DNA of 6,709 nucleotides from Dehalococcoidia bacterium (lineage in GTDB: Bacteria > Chloroflexota > Dehalococcoidia > Lucifugimonadales > SHYF01): positions 1-6,709 of the forward strand of contig SHYF01000096.1 of assembly GCA_009692985.1 (NCBI GenBank), written 5' to 3'. Shown here one piece after another: positions 1 to 5,531 of this stretch (within the stretch, counting starts at the first letter, position 1; each line of letters starts with the position of its first letter). Under the pieces are notes generated by a model that ran no database searches, had not been told where the DNA came from, and worked only from the letters and a program-made list of their open reading frames with translations. Both the position numbers and the translations under genes were made by a program.

Positions 1-198
1 CTCTATGTACTTGCCACCTTCGGGCGCAGCTGGCTCAACGACGGCGACGGAGGCCTCCGAGGGGGCTGCCGGGGCGGGCGCGGCCTGTTCGGGCGCCGCC
101 GTGGGCTGCGTGGCGGAGGCGCAGGCAAGGGTCAGAAGGGCCAGCACCGCTAGGACAGGGAGCATTAGCCTTGACACACTCCAGCGACGGGTCTTCAT
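1..198 (-). CDS. Exported lipoprotein, N-terminal part only (possibly an ABC transporter solute-binding protein)
   Basis: The first 66 codons of a gene that runs off the left edge. The ATG at 198-196 is preceded by a very strong Shine-Dalgarno run (AGGAGGAGGAG) a few bases upstream, which fixes the start. The N-terminus has a basic n-region (K2, R4, R5), a hydrophobic core (about L11-L24) and a lipobox L-T-L-A-C with the lipidated cysteine at residue 26. This fits a type II signal peptide, so the mature protein should be anchored outside the cytoplasmic membrane. Residues 27-60 are a low-complexity Ala/Pro/Glu linker, and the visible part ends in GGKYIE, where the folded domain probably begins. 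In Chloroflexota such linkers commonly precede periplasmic-type solute-binding domains, but no domain is visible here, so the specific function is inference. A promoter lies about 100 bases upstream. Confidence 0.85.
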   Translation of the reverse strand, partial: MKTRRWSVSRLMLPVLAVLALLTLACASATQPTAAPEQAAPAPAAPSEASVAVVEPAAPEGGKYIE

Positions 199-302
199 GG
201 TCTCCTCCTCCTGCATGGCTTGCGAAGCGGCTCACCACACTACGCGCAACAGGCGGCTCACACGAACCGTTCTGTCCAGAAGTCGCCTATCAATACAGGT
301 TA

Positions 303-331
303 CAAATAGCATAGGTCCCTGGTTTTGTCAA
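303..331 (-). promoter_or_regulatory. Sigma70-type promoter of the lipoprotein gene
   Basis: Reading the minus strand there is a perfect -35 TTGACA (331-326), a 17-base spacer and a -10 TATTTG (308-303) preceded by TG at the extended -10 position (TGC-TATTTG). The -10 hexamer is weak by itself, but the perfect -35, ideal spacing and TGn element make it convincing. Transcription would start near 296, giving a leader of about 100 bases before the lipoprotein start at 198. The leader has no obvious riboswitch fold. Confidence 0.6.
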
Positions 332-572
332 CAGGAAGAGTGAAATGGTTCACAAGTTACGAAATGCACCGCGAACCGGGCCACAGGGCGGGCTGCTGAA
401 TCGGACCATCCTTGACCTCTGAACAGTTGAGGAGGCCTGCAAGGGACGTATGCCCTCTGGTCGTTGAGTCCGAGGGCGCCTTGTCGCGGGTAGGGCAGGG
501 AAATCCTACCGAGGGGCTGGACCAACTCGCAGTGCGCCATGAGGCAACACTGGAGGCGCAGATGGCCCTGGA
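332..572. other. Gene-free stretch between helicase 1 and the lipoprotein promoter
   Basis: I see no supported gene here. A 70-codon minus-strand open frame (540-328) has no ribosome site or recognisable protein features and overlaps the promoter. Two short inverted repeats are visible: GGTAGG/CCTACC with a 10-base loop (489-510) and GCCCTC/GAGGGC with a 14-base loop (452-477). Neither is followed by a T-run on the minus strand, so I do not call either a terminator for the helicase gene ending at 573. Confidence 0.5.
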
Positions 573-1862
573 CTAGCTGTGATACAGCGACGACCGCTCC
601 TGCTTCAGCTCATCACCTACGTGGGCACGGATCTTATCCAGCATTTCGAAATCCCACTCGGAGACGAAGGTGATGGCGGTGCCTGGTCGTCCCATGCGCG
701 CCGTTCTGCCAATGCGGTGGACGTACTCCTCCACGTTGCTCGGCATATCATAGTTAACGACGTGAGACACGGCGGGAATGTCCAGCCCTCGCGCCGCCAG
801 GTTGGTGGCAACCAGCACACGCAAACGGTTCGTGCGAAAGCGGCCCATCACTGCATCACGCTGCGCCTGCGTCATGTCGCCGTGGATGGCCTGGATGTCA
901 TGACCGCGGCGCTGTAGTTGGTTCACTAACCTGTCCACCCCTAACTTCGTGCGCCGGAAGACCAGCGCCTGGGTGATTCGGCCAGGCTCTCTCAGTAGTG
1001 CCTCCAGGGCAGCGGGGTGGTCCCTCTCAGCTACTTCGAAATAGATCTGCTCGACCTGATCCACCGGCTCTGCATCCCCACCCACGAGGATCCAGGCGGG
1101 ATCCCTCATGTAGCGGTTTGCAATCCTTCTGATGGGCGCCGGCATGGTGGCGGAGAAGAGCATCGTTTGCCGAGAGGTGGGGGTATGCCGCAGTATGCGT
1201 TCGATGTCGTCTGCGAAGCCGATGTCCAGCATCTGGTCCGCCTCGTCCAACACCACGAATCGAAGCCGTCCCAGCTGTATCGTGCCGCGCTCCATGTGGT
1301 CCATCAACCTGCCCGGAGTAGCCACGATGATGTGGGCGCCCTGCTGCAACGCCTCCAGTTGGAGGTTTATAGATTGGCCCCCGTAAATCACCACGATCCT
1401 CAGGTCGCGGAACCTGCCTATCCGGGCCATCTCGCCCCAGACTTGCACCGCCAACTCCCGGGTGGGCGTCAGCACCAGCGCCTGTAACTCTCGAAGGTCT
1501 GGGTCAATCATCTCTATCAGCGGAATGCTGAAGGCAGCGGTCTTGCCTGTGCCGGTCTGGGCTTGGCCTATTACGTCCTGTCCGGCGCGCACCAGCGGGA
1601 TGACCGCCTCCTGGATGGGAGAGGGAGAGACGTACCCCATGCCCTCCAAGGCCCTGGCCACAGGGCCCGATACTTGTAGATCACCGAAGGGTCTATCAGG
1701 CGAAGGTGTAGAAGGGGTGGGTTCAGCAGCCTGCTTCGTCCGCCTCCGCCGTCGCCGTGGATGGCGGACTTCTGATGATATAGGAGCGGGCAAGCCAGGC
1801 CCATCGGCGGGCGAAGACGGTGGTTCCAAGGTGACTGTAGCCGCCTGGGTCCGGGTAGGCAA
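573..1862 (-). CDS. DEAD-box ATP-dependent RNA helicase (canonical DEAD motif)
   Basis: A complete superfamily 2 RNA helicase core that unwinds or remodels RNA duplexes using ATP in the cytoplasm (ribosome assembly or mRNA decay in related proteins). From the start chosen here (429 aa) the motifs come in order: Q-motif phenylalanine F59 and glutamine Q84 (SPIQ), motif I AQTGTGKT 101-108, Ia PTRELA 133-138, Ib TPGR 182-185, II DEAD 206-209, III SAT 237-239, IV around 300-304, V TNLAARGLDIP 353-363 and VI HRIGRTAR 382-389. The N-terminal 55 residues are low-complexity, with six arginines at 36-41 that could bind RNA. The C-terminus ends soon after the RecA2 domain, with no accessory domain. The start is uncertain: the chosen codon is TTG (1862-1860) with no good Shine-Dalgarno site, and the frame stays open upstream to 1970 without an ATG, GTG or further TTG. 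Identification of the family is secure; the 5' end is not. Confidence 0.95.
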   Translation of the reverse strand: MPTRTQAATVTLEPPSSPADGPGLPAPISSEVRHPRRRRRRTKQAAEPTPSTPSPDRPFGDLQVSGPVARALEGMGYVSPSPIQEAVIPLVRAGQDVIGQAQTGTGKTAAFSIPLIEMIDPDLRELQALVLTPTRELAVQVWGEMARIGRFRDLRIVVIYGGQSINLQLEALQQGAHIIVATPGRLMDHMERGTIQLGRLRFVVLDEADQMLDIGFADDIERILRHTPTSRQTMLFSATMPAPIRRIANRYMRDPAWILVGGDAEPVDQVEQIYFEVAERDHPAALEALLREPGRITQALVFRRTKLGVDRLVNQLQRRGHDIQAIHGDMTQAQRDAVMGRFRTNRLRVLVATNLAARGLDIPAVSHVVNYDMPSNVEEYVHRIGRTARMGRPGTAITFVSEWDFEMLDKIRAHVGDELKQERSSLYHS

Positions 1863-1930
1863 GGACTTCGGGGCGGTATCAGTCGAGACCTGGGCGCCGC
1901 GCTTGCTGAAGAGCGCAACGAGTTTCCGAA

Positions 1931-2008
1931 TTATGGTGTGAAGTATGGGAAAGACCTGCTCTGGGATAGACTAGCCGGGAAGCCTGGTGCGCACAAAAGG
2001 TGCATCAT
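1931..2008 (-). CDS. Possible 25-codon upstream ORF in the leader of helicase 1
   Basis: A short frame begins with tandem ATG codons (2008-2003), has GAGGTG about 11 bases upstream, and ends at TAA 1933-1931. It encodes about 25 residues starting MMHLLCAPG, with no recognisable motif. Its stop overlaps by one base an ATT codon (1931-1929) that lies in the helicase frame, so the layout resembles the TAATG overlaps used for translational coupling, with ATT in place of ATG. It could be a leader peptide, a misplaced helicase N-terminus, or chance. Low confidence as a gene. Confidence 0.2.
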   Translation of the reverse strand: MMHLLCAPGFPASLSQSRSFPYFTP

Positions 2009-2063
2009 CCTTGGACGTACACCTCGCTGTAACTCCTGTTTCCTGTTCCTCACTGTAAAGGGC

Positions 2064-2093
2064 AGCTTAGCATGTCGTGCTGCGCCCAGTCAA
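2064..2093 (-). promoter_or_regulatory. Candidate promoter of helicase 1
   Basis: On the minus strand a -35 TTGACT (2093-2088, five of six consensus bases) is followed after 18 bases by TAAGCT (2069-2064) with TG at the extended -10 position. Transcription would start near 2057 and give a leader of nearly 200 bases to the annotated helicase start, or about 125 bases to an upstream start near 1931. The leader includes a short AGGAACAGGAAACAGGAG purine-rich stretch. The -10 matches only three of six bases. Confidence 0.35.
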
Positions 2094-2138
2094 AAGCAAA
2101 CGCCGATGACCATACCACCAAAACAGGCAGGGCGATGG

Positions 2139-2297
2139 CTAACCCCCGTGGCACTTCTTGAACTTCTTGCCGCTCCCACAGGGACACTTCTCGTTCCGGC
2201 CAACCTTGCCATTTTGCCGCTGAAAAGCCTTTTTGCCTTCGCATATGGCGCACGTACATGCCGGAGGGTGGAGAGAGTACCAGTTGGTCCTTGCCAT
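2139..2297 (-). CDS. Small SEC-C motif zinc-binding protein (52 aa)
   Basis: A 52-codon gene from ATG at 2297-2295 to TAG at 2141-2139. An AAGAGGT ribosome site sits 9 bases before the ATG. The C-terminal half is a textbook SEC-C motif ([20 protein letters not shown], residues 31-50), the zinc-binding module best known from the SecA C-terminus, where it contacts SecB and ribosomes. The ligands are C38, C40, C49 and H50. The N-terminal half has a second cysteine cluster, C14-x-C16-x2-C19, after the sequence HPPA, which could bind another metal or join a composite site. There is no SecA domain or other enzyme domain: the motif is the protein. The high Lys/Arg content suggests nucleic acid or ribosome contact, but this is inference. 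It sits alone between the BaiN-like flavoprotein gene (107-base gap) and helicase 1, with its own candidate -10 element. I recall similar short SEC-C proteins in Dehalococcoidia genomes; this was not verified. Confidence 0.9.
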   Translation of the reverse strand: MARTNWYSLHPPACTCAICEGKKAFQRQNGKVGRNEKCPCGSGKKFKKCHGG

Positions 2298-2326
2298 GGG
2301 TAGCTAACCTCTTGTAATCTGCGCTG

Positions 2327-2335
2327 ATTGTACCA
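2327..2335 (-). promoter_or_regulatory. Extended -10 promoter candidate for the SEC-C gene
   Basis: The minus strand reads TGG-TACAAT (2335-2327): a five-of-six -10 hexamer with a TG at the extended position. No convincing -35 is present, as expected for an extended -10 promoter. Transcription would begin near 2320, about 22 bases before the ATG, leaving just enough leader for the AAGAGGT ribosome site. Confidence 0.4.
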
Positions 2336-2352
2336 CCTGGCCGAGCCCTGGA

Positions 2353-2372
2353 CCCACGCTACGATGCGTGGG
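2353..2372 (-). repeat. Perfect inverted repeat downstream of the flavoprotein gene
   Basis: CCCACGC (2353-2359) and GCGTGGG (2366-2372) form a 7-bp GC-rich stem with a 6-base loop TACGAT. It lies 33 bases after the stop codon of the flavoprotein gene and just upstream of the SEC-C promoter candidate. No T-run follows on the minus strand, so it is at best a weak or factor-assisted terminator; it could also be an operator or an mRNA 3'-end stabiliser. Confidence 0.45.
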
Positions 2373-2404
2373 AGCCGGACCTACTTGAGGAAGTGGCTTG
2401 GCTC

Positions 2405-3634
2405 TCACACGTACTGCCCGGCACAGTAGCCGGAGGCCCATGCCCACTGGAAGTTGTATCCACCCAGAGGCCCTGTCACGTCCACCGCTTCGCCAATGAA
2501 GAACAGCCCGGGCACCCCTACGGCCCCCATGGTCTTTGACGAGAGGCCGTTCGTGTCCACTCCGCCTACCGTGACCTCCGCCTTGCGGTACCCCTCCGTC
2601 CCATCGAGCAGGATGGTCCAATCCTTTAACCTATGGACAACGGCGCTGATGTCCTTGATGGAGAGTTGGGCCATGCCCAGGTTGGGGAGGGATGTCTCGC
2701 ACATAACCTCCGCAAACCTTCTGGGCAGCAGCGTCGAGAGGATGGTCTGCAGGTCCGCCTTTGGTCTGGCGTCCTGCTGCTCCTTCAAGTGGGTAAGCAG
2801 ATCGAAGCCTGGGAGCAGATCGATATGGACCTGCTCGCCCTCTTGCCTGCAGGAGGAGACCTGGAGAATGGCTGGGCCGCTGATGCCCCTGTGGGTGAAG
2901 AGCAGGTTCTCCGTAAAGCTGGCGCCCTCGCAGCTCGCGGTGCAAGAGATGGAGACCCCAGCAAGCCTTTTGCAGAATTCAAGAGGCTGACCGCTGGAGG
3001 TCAATGGGACAAGGCCAGGACTGGTCGGCGCCACACTCAGCCCAAATTTCCGGGCCACCGCATAGGCAAATCCGGTCGCGCCCATTTGGGGGATGGACAG
3101 GCCGCCAGTGGCTACCGTCAGGGAGCCAGCGGCGACGGGCCCCAGGTCTGTGTCTATCAGGAAACCGTCGGCGCGTCGGATGCTGGTGACCTTGCACCGC
3201 AGTCGAACTGTCACTCCTGCCGCTTCGGCTTCGTCCAGCAGCATCCGCACGATCTGATTGGCGGAACCGTTGCAGAAGAGCTGTCCCAGCTTCTTTTCGT
3301 GGTAGGCAATCCGGTGCCTCTCCACCAGGACGATGAACTCCTGGGGAGCGTACCGGGTCAAGGCTGAGACGCAGAAGGGTTTGTTCTGGGACTGATAGCT
3401 GTCCGGCGTGGCGTACAGGTTGGTGAAGTTGCAGCGCCCGCCGCCAGAGATGAGGATCTTCTTTCCGGCCTTATCGGCGTGTTCCAGCACCAGGACACGC
3501 CTCCCACGCTTACCGGCTTCTATGGCACACATGAGGCCTGCCGCCCCTGCGCCGATGACGACCACATCGTACCGCTCAGGGCCGGGGTCGCCGTGATGTG
3601 ATGATGTTATGGCTTCAACACCCAAGCGTGCCAC
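2405..3634 (-). CDS. BaiN/YhiN-family (HI0933-like) FAD-dependent oxidoreductase
   Basis: A 409-residue flavoprotein of the family variously named HI0933-like, YhiN, BaiN/RdsA or 'aminoacetone oxidase family FAD-binding enzyme'. An N-terminal dinucleotide-binding fold YDVVVIGAGAAG (22-33) binds FAD. The family signature SGGGRCNFTN (63-72) follows, and the C-terminus carries the second FAD contact GLFFIGEAVDV (376-386) plus TGPLGGYNFQ (387-396). The middle segment includes THRGISGPAI (247-256) and EVTVGGV (353-359), both typical of the family. Length matches the usual 390-420. Characterised relatives reduce unsaturated bile-acid intermediates, but the substrates of most members are unknown and none can be inferred here. 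The start is GTG (3634-3632) with only a weak AGAG upstream; the frame opens just after a stop near 3685 and contains no ATG before the FAD motif, so GTG or the TTG three codons later are the practical choices. The adjacent helicases give no functional clue. Confidence 0.95.
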   Translation of the reverse strand: MARLGVEAITSSHHGDPGPERYDVVVIGAGAAGLMCAIEAGKRGRRVLVLEHADKAGKKILISGGGRCNFTNLYATPDSYQSQNKPFCVSALTRYAPQEFIVLVERHRIAYHEKKLGQLFCNGSANQIVRMLLDEAEAAGVTVRLRCKVTSIRRADGFLIDTDLGPVAAGSLTVATGGLSIPQMGATGFAYAVARKFGLSVAPTSPGLVPLTSSGQPLEFCKRLAGVSISCTASCEGASFTENLLFTHRGISGPAILQVSSCRQEGEQVHIDLLPGFDLLTHLKEQQDARPKADLQTILSTLLPRRFAEVMCETSLPNLGMAQLSIKDISAVVHRLKDWTILLDGTEGYRKAEVTVGGVDTNGLSSKTMGAVGVPGLFFIGEAVDVTGPLGGYNFQWAWASGYCAGQYV

Positions 3635-3676
3635 TGGGCAAAACTCTGGCGAAGGTCTAGGAACTGTCTCCCTTCC

Positions 3677-3682
3677 ATTCTA
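3677..3682 (-). promoter_or_regulatory. Weak -10 candidate upstream of the flavoprotein gene
   Basis: The minus strand has TAGAAT (3682-3677), five of six -10 bases, about 43 bases before the GTG start. No matching -35 is seen at 16-18 bases, so this is only a position worth testing. Confidence 0.2.
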
Positions 3683-3739
3683 CTGGAACGCCAAGACCTA
3701 ACATACTGCACTGGGCTTGCCGAAGGAAGGGTGTAGTCC

Positions 3740-3838
3740 GTCATTGCGAGGAGTCCCGATGACATCGGAACGACAAAGCAATCTCGTCGCTAGCCATGAG
3801 ATTGCCACGCCCCGACGGAGTTCGGAGCTCGCAATGAC
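3740..3838. repeat. 99-bp palindromic interspersed repeat element
   Basis: The element is bounded by perfect 11-bp inverted termini GTCATTGCGAG (3740-3750) and CTCGCAATGAC (3828-3838). A second nested perfect pair, GCAATCTC (3778-3785) and GAGATTGC (3798-3805), lies around a 12-base centre. Between them are short dyads such as CCGAT-GAC-ATCGG (3756-3768), so the whole unit can fold into a long imperfect hairpin in either strand. Its sequence matches a type of palindromic repeat I recall as frequent in intergenic regions of Dehalococcoidia and other environmental bacteria. It codes for nothing and has no clear target-site duplication. It fills the spacer between the DEGD helicase stop and the flavoprotein start, where it could also act as a transcription or mRNA 3'-end boundary. 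Confidence 0.8.
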
Positions 3839-3870
3839 AAACGAACTTCAGGGACAGGACACTAGGCCAA

Positions 3871-3889
3871 GGCTGCCAATGAAGCAGCC
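3871..3889 (-). terminator. Weak hairpin downstream of the DEGD helicase
   Basis: GGCTGC (3871-3876) and GCAGCC (3884-3889) form a 6-bp stem with a 7-base loop, 33 bases after the helicase stop codon. On the minus strand it is followed only by TTGG, so it lacks the T-run of a strong intrinsic terminator. Confidence 0.25.
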
Positions 3890-3921
3890 ACCGAACTAAG
3901 CAATATCCAGCGAGGGCCAGC

Positions 3922-5112
3922 TTAGGCGTACCGGCGGCTTGCAACAGGCGCCGACGTCCGAGCAGGCGATGGCGCGCCCTGACCGTTGGGCCACCAAGTC
4001 TTCCTGGGCAAGCTATGCCCCAACTCCCGCTCAATCTGCCGCCATTTGAGGTTATCGTCGGGCGTGACAAAGGTAATGGCCTCGCCCTGGCGACCCATCC
4101 GGCCTGTCCTGCCGACACGGTGCGTAAAAAGCTGTGCGGTATCCGGCAGCTCGTAGTTGATGACCTGCTCAATGCCGCTTACGTCCAGCCCGCGGGCTGC
4201 AACGTTGGTGGCCACCAGGATGGGCACTGCTCCTGACCGAAAATCTGCAATCACCCGCTCGCGAGCGTTCTGGCTCAGGTTGCCTTGCAGCGCCGTCACC
4301 GGGTATCCCCACTCTGCCAGTCGTTCGGCCAGCCTTCTGACGCCGTGCTTGGTCCGTCCAAAGACCAGCACGGGGCCTTCCCGCCTGTTATCCAGGAGAG
4401 CGCACAATGCCTCCAGCTTTGCCTCTGGCTTCACGTTATACACAACGTGACTAATCTCAGCCGGCGCCTCCAGCTCAACATCCACTCTGACCAGCTGTGG
4501 ATTGCGCAGGTGGCGGGCCGCTATTTGCATAACCCAATCCGGGACCGTGGCCGAAAACAGGGCCGTCTGTCGGTTCGCAGGCGCGTGGGCAAGGATTCGT
4601 TCCACGTCCGGCCCAAAGCCCCTGTCCAGCATCTCATCGCCTTCGTCCAGGACGAACATCCTCAGATTACGCAGCGATAGCGTCCCCTGCGCTAGGTGGT
4701 CAAGGGTGCGGCCTGGTGTGCCGATTACTATCTGCACCCCTCTCGCCAACGCGTTGCGTTCCAGCCCGTAGCCTCTGCCGCCGTACAGCAACGTCCCTTG
4801 AAGGTGATGAGCGGCAGCCAGCACGCTCAACACGCCCCCCACCTGGATGGCCAGCTCGCGTGTCGGCACCAGCACCATCGCCTGGACGCCGCGCACCTTC
4901 GGATCGCACCGCTCAACTATTGGGATGGCGAAGGCCAGGGTCTTGCCCGAACCAGTGCGTGCTTGGCCGATTACGTCACGGCCCTCCAACAGGATGGGGA
5001 TTGCCCGGGTCTGAATGGGAGAGGGCGTGGTGATGCCCATTCCTGCCACCACCGCTCGCGTCGCGGGATTGAGACGAAAATCGGAAAATGTGCCTGCCTG
5101 AGTTGACAACAT
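3922..5112 (-). CDS. DEAD-box family RNA helicase with variant motif II (DEGD)
   Basis: A 396-residue SF2 RNA helicase paralogous to the one at 573-1862. Motifs in order: Q motif with F9/F12 and Q34, motif I ARTGSGKT 51-58, Ia PTRELA 83-88, Ib TPGR 132-135, II DEGD 156-159, III SAT 187-189, IV around 248-252, V TNVAARGLDV 302-311 and VI HRVGRTGR 331-338. The catalytic D156-E157 pair and the last D159 are kept, so ATP hydrolysis should be possible; only the alanine of DEAD is glycine. The N-terminus is short (helicase core begins at about residue 8), and a basic, Pro-rich tail of about 25 residues follows the core. The ATG at 5112-5110 is supported by AAGGAG 10 bases upstream. The leader carries a 9-bp inverted repeat that includes the edge of this ribosome site, suggesting translational control. 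It is separated by 419 bases from the upstream hydroxylase gene and is probably transcribed alone. Confidence 0.95.
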   Translation of the reverse strand: MLSTQAGTFSDFRLNPATRAVVAGMGITTPSPIQTRAIPILLEGRDVIGQARTGSGKTLAFAIPIVERCDPKVRGVQAMVLVPTRELAIQVGGVLSVLAAAHHLQGTLLYGGRGYGLERNALARGVQIVIGTPGRTLDHLAQGTLSLRNLRMFVLDEGDEMLDRGFGPDVERILAHAPANRQTALFSATVPDWVMQIAARHLRNPQLVRVDVELEAPAEISHVVYNVKPEAKLEALCALLDNRREGPVLVFGRTKHGVRRLAERLAEWGYPVTALQGNLSQNARERVIADFRSGAVPILVATNVAARGLDVSGIEQVINYELPDTAQLFTHRVGRTGRMGRQGEAITFVTPDDNLKWRQIERELGHSLPRKTWWPNGQGAPSPARTSAPVASRRYA

Positions 5113-5114
5113 GC

Positions 5115-5162
5115 CGCGCTGACTCCTTAGAGTGGGAAAAATGTGACTAGTCGGTCAGCGCG
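5115..5162 (-). promoter_or_regulatory. Leader hairpin at the translation start of the DEGD helicase
   Basis: In the mRNA sense a 9-base arm CGCGCTGAC (5162-5154) is perfectly complementary to GTCAGCGCG (5123-5115), with a 30-base loop. The 3' arm occupies the entire spacer between the Shine-Dalgarno AAGGAG (5128-5123) and the ATG (5112) and takes the last G of the Shine-Dalgarno site. Folding would therefore crowd ribosome binding. A small ACTC-TAAG-GAGT dyad also places the Shine-Dalgarno core in a loop. The structure is seen in sequence; its regulatory use is inference. Confidence 0.5.
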
Positions 5163-5177
5163 AGTCCTAAGAGTGGG
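5121..5177 (-). repeat. Imperfect 16-bp direct repeat in the DEGD helicase leader
   Basis: Two copies, 5121-5136 (GACTCCTTAGAGTGGG on the plus strand) and 5162-5177 (GAGTCCTAAGAGTGGG), match at 14 of 16 bases and start 41 bases apart, roughly four helical turns. The start-proximal copy contains the Shine-Dalgarno site; the distal copy contains a similar AGGA and touches the outer arm of the leader hairpin. They could be paired protein-binding sites or the trace of a local duplication. Confidence 0.5.
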
Positions 5178-5251
5178 TGAACAGGAGGAGAGGAAAATCC
5201 TGCGCAGAACCAAGCATGGAGACAGGCTGACGGTATAGACCACTTGAGGCT

Positions 5252-5260
5252 AGTATATCA
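5252..5260 (-). promoter_or_regulatory. Extended -10 promoter of the DEGD helicase
   Basis: The minus strand reads TGA-TATACT (5260-5252): a five-of-six -10 hexamer with the TG of an extended -10. No good -35 is visible at 16-18 bases upstream. Transcription would begin near 5245, making a leader of about 130 bases that includes the direct repeats and start-site hairpin. Confidence 0.45.
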
Positions 5261-5417
5261 GATAATGAGCATTCGCGCTACATTAACCCTGCGTGTTGTT
5301 CTGTTTGCTCGCGGGGGGCGCCTCTTCCTGTCCAATGGAGTCCCAGGCGGTATGCGACCCGCTTCATGGATGAACGCAGAGGCCATTTTGTTAGGGGTGA
5401 TGATGAGTAGGGAGGAA

Positions 5418-5450
5418 AGCGGGAGTCTCGATTGCATCGAGACTCCCGCT
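5418..5450 (-). terminator. Intrinsic terminator of the molybdopterin hydroxylase gene
   Basis: AGCGGGAGTCTCGAT (5418-5432) and its exact complement ATCGAGACTCCCGCT (5436-5450) make a perfect 15-bp GC-rich stem around a TGC loop. On the minus strand the stem runs into TT-CC-T-CCC-T, a modest pyrimidine tail. It stands about 80 bases after the hydroxylase stop and before the helicase promoter, the right place to end that transcript. No T-rich tail exists on the plus-strand side. Confidence 0.7.
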
Positions 5451-5531
5451 CCGTGCTTCTGGTGGAGACGGTTGAGGTCTAACGACACCGGGATCCATGC
5501 CGGGAGGTCGTACTAGCGGCTTAAGAGCGCC

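Noticed and set aside
328..540. 70-codon minus-strand open frame between helicase 1 and the lipoprotein
   Set aside because: It has no ribosome site and no protein-like composition, and it overlaps the promoter of the lipoprotein gene.
1017..1487. 156-codon plus-strand open frame (and a similar one at 1462-1941)
   Set aside because: These are antisense to the helicase core motifs and contain no recognisable motif of their own.
2633..3367. 244-codon plus-strand open frame
   Set aside because: It lies entirely antisense to the BaiN-like flavoprotein, whose signature motifs prove the other strand; the protein shows no domain and is a GC-driven shadow.
3741..4172. 143-codon minus-strand open frame overlapping the end of the DEGD helicase
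   Set aside because: It is a different frame of the helicase C-terminus extended through the palindromic repeat, with no independent coding evidence.
5103..5108. Plus-strand TTGACA
   Set aside because: It lies inside the helicase start with no matching -10 and no plus-strand gene downstream.
5483..5510. Imperfect dyad around GGATCC (CGAC...CCGG...GTCG)
   Set aside because: Several mismatches interrupt the stem and no tail follows; the stronger hairpin at 5418-5450 explains termination better.
5244..5516. Open frames on both strands in the hydroxylase-helicase spacer
   Set aside because: They run through the perfect hairpin and the promoter, have no ribosome site and do not resemble a protein family.
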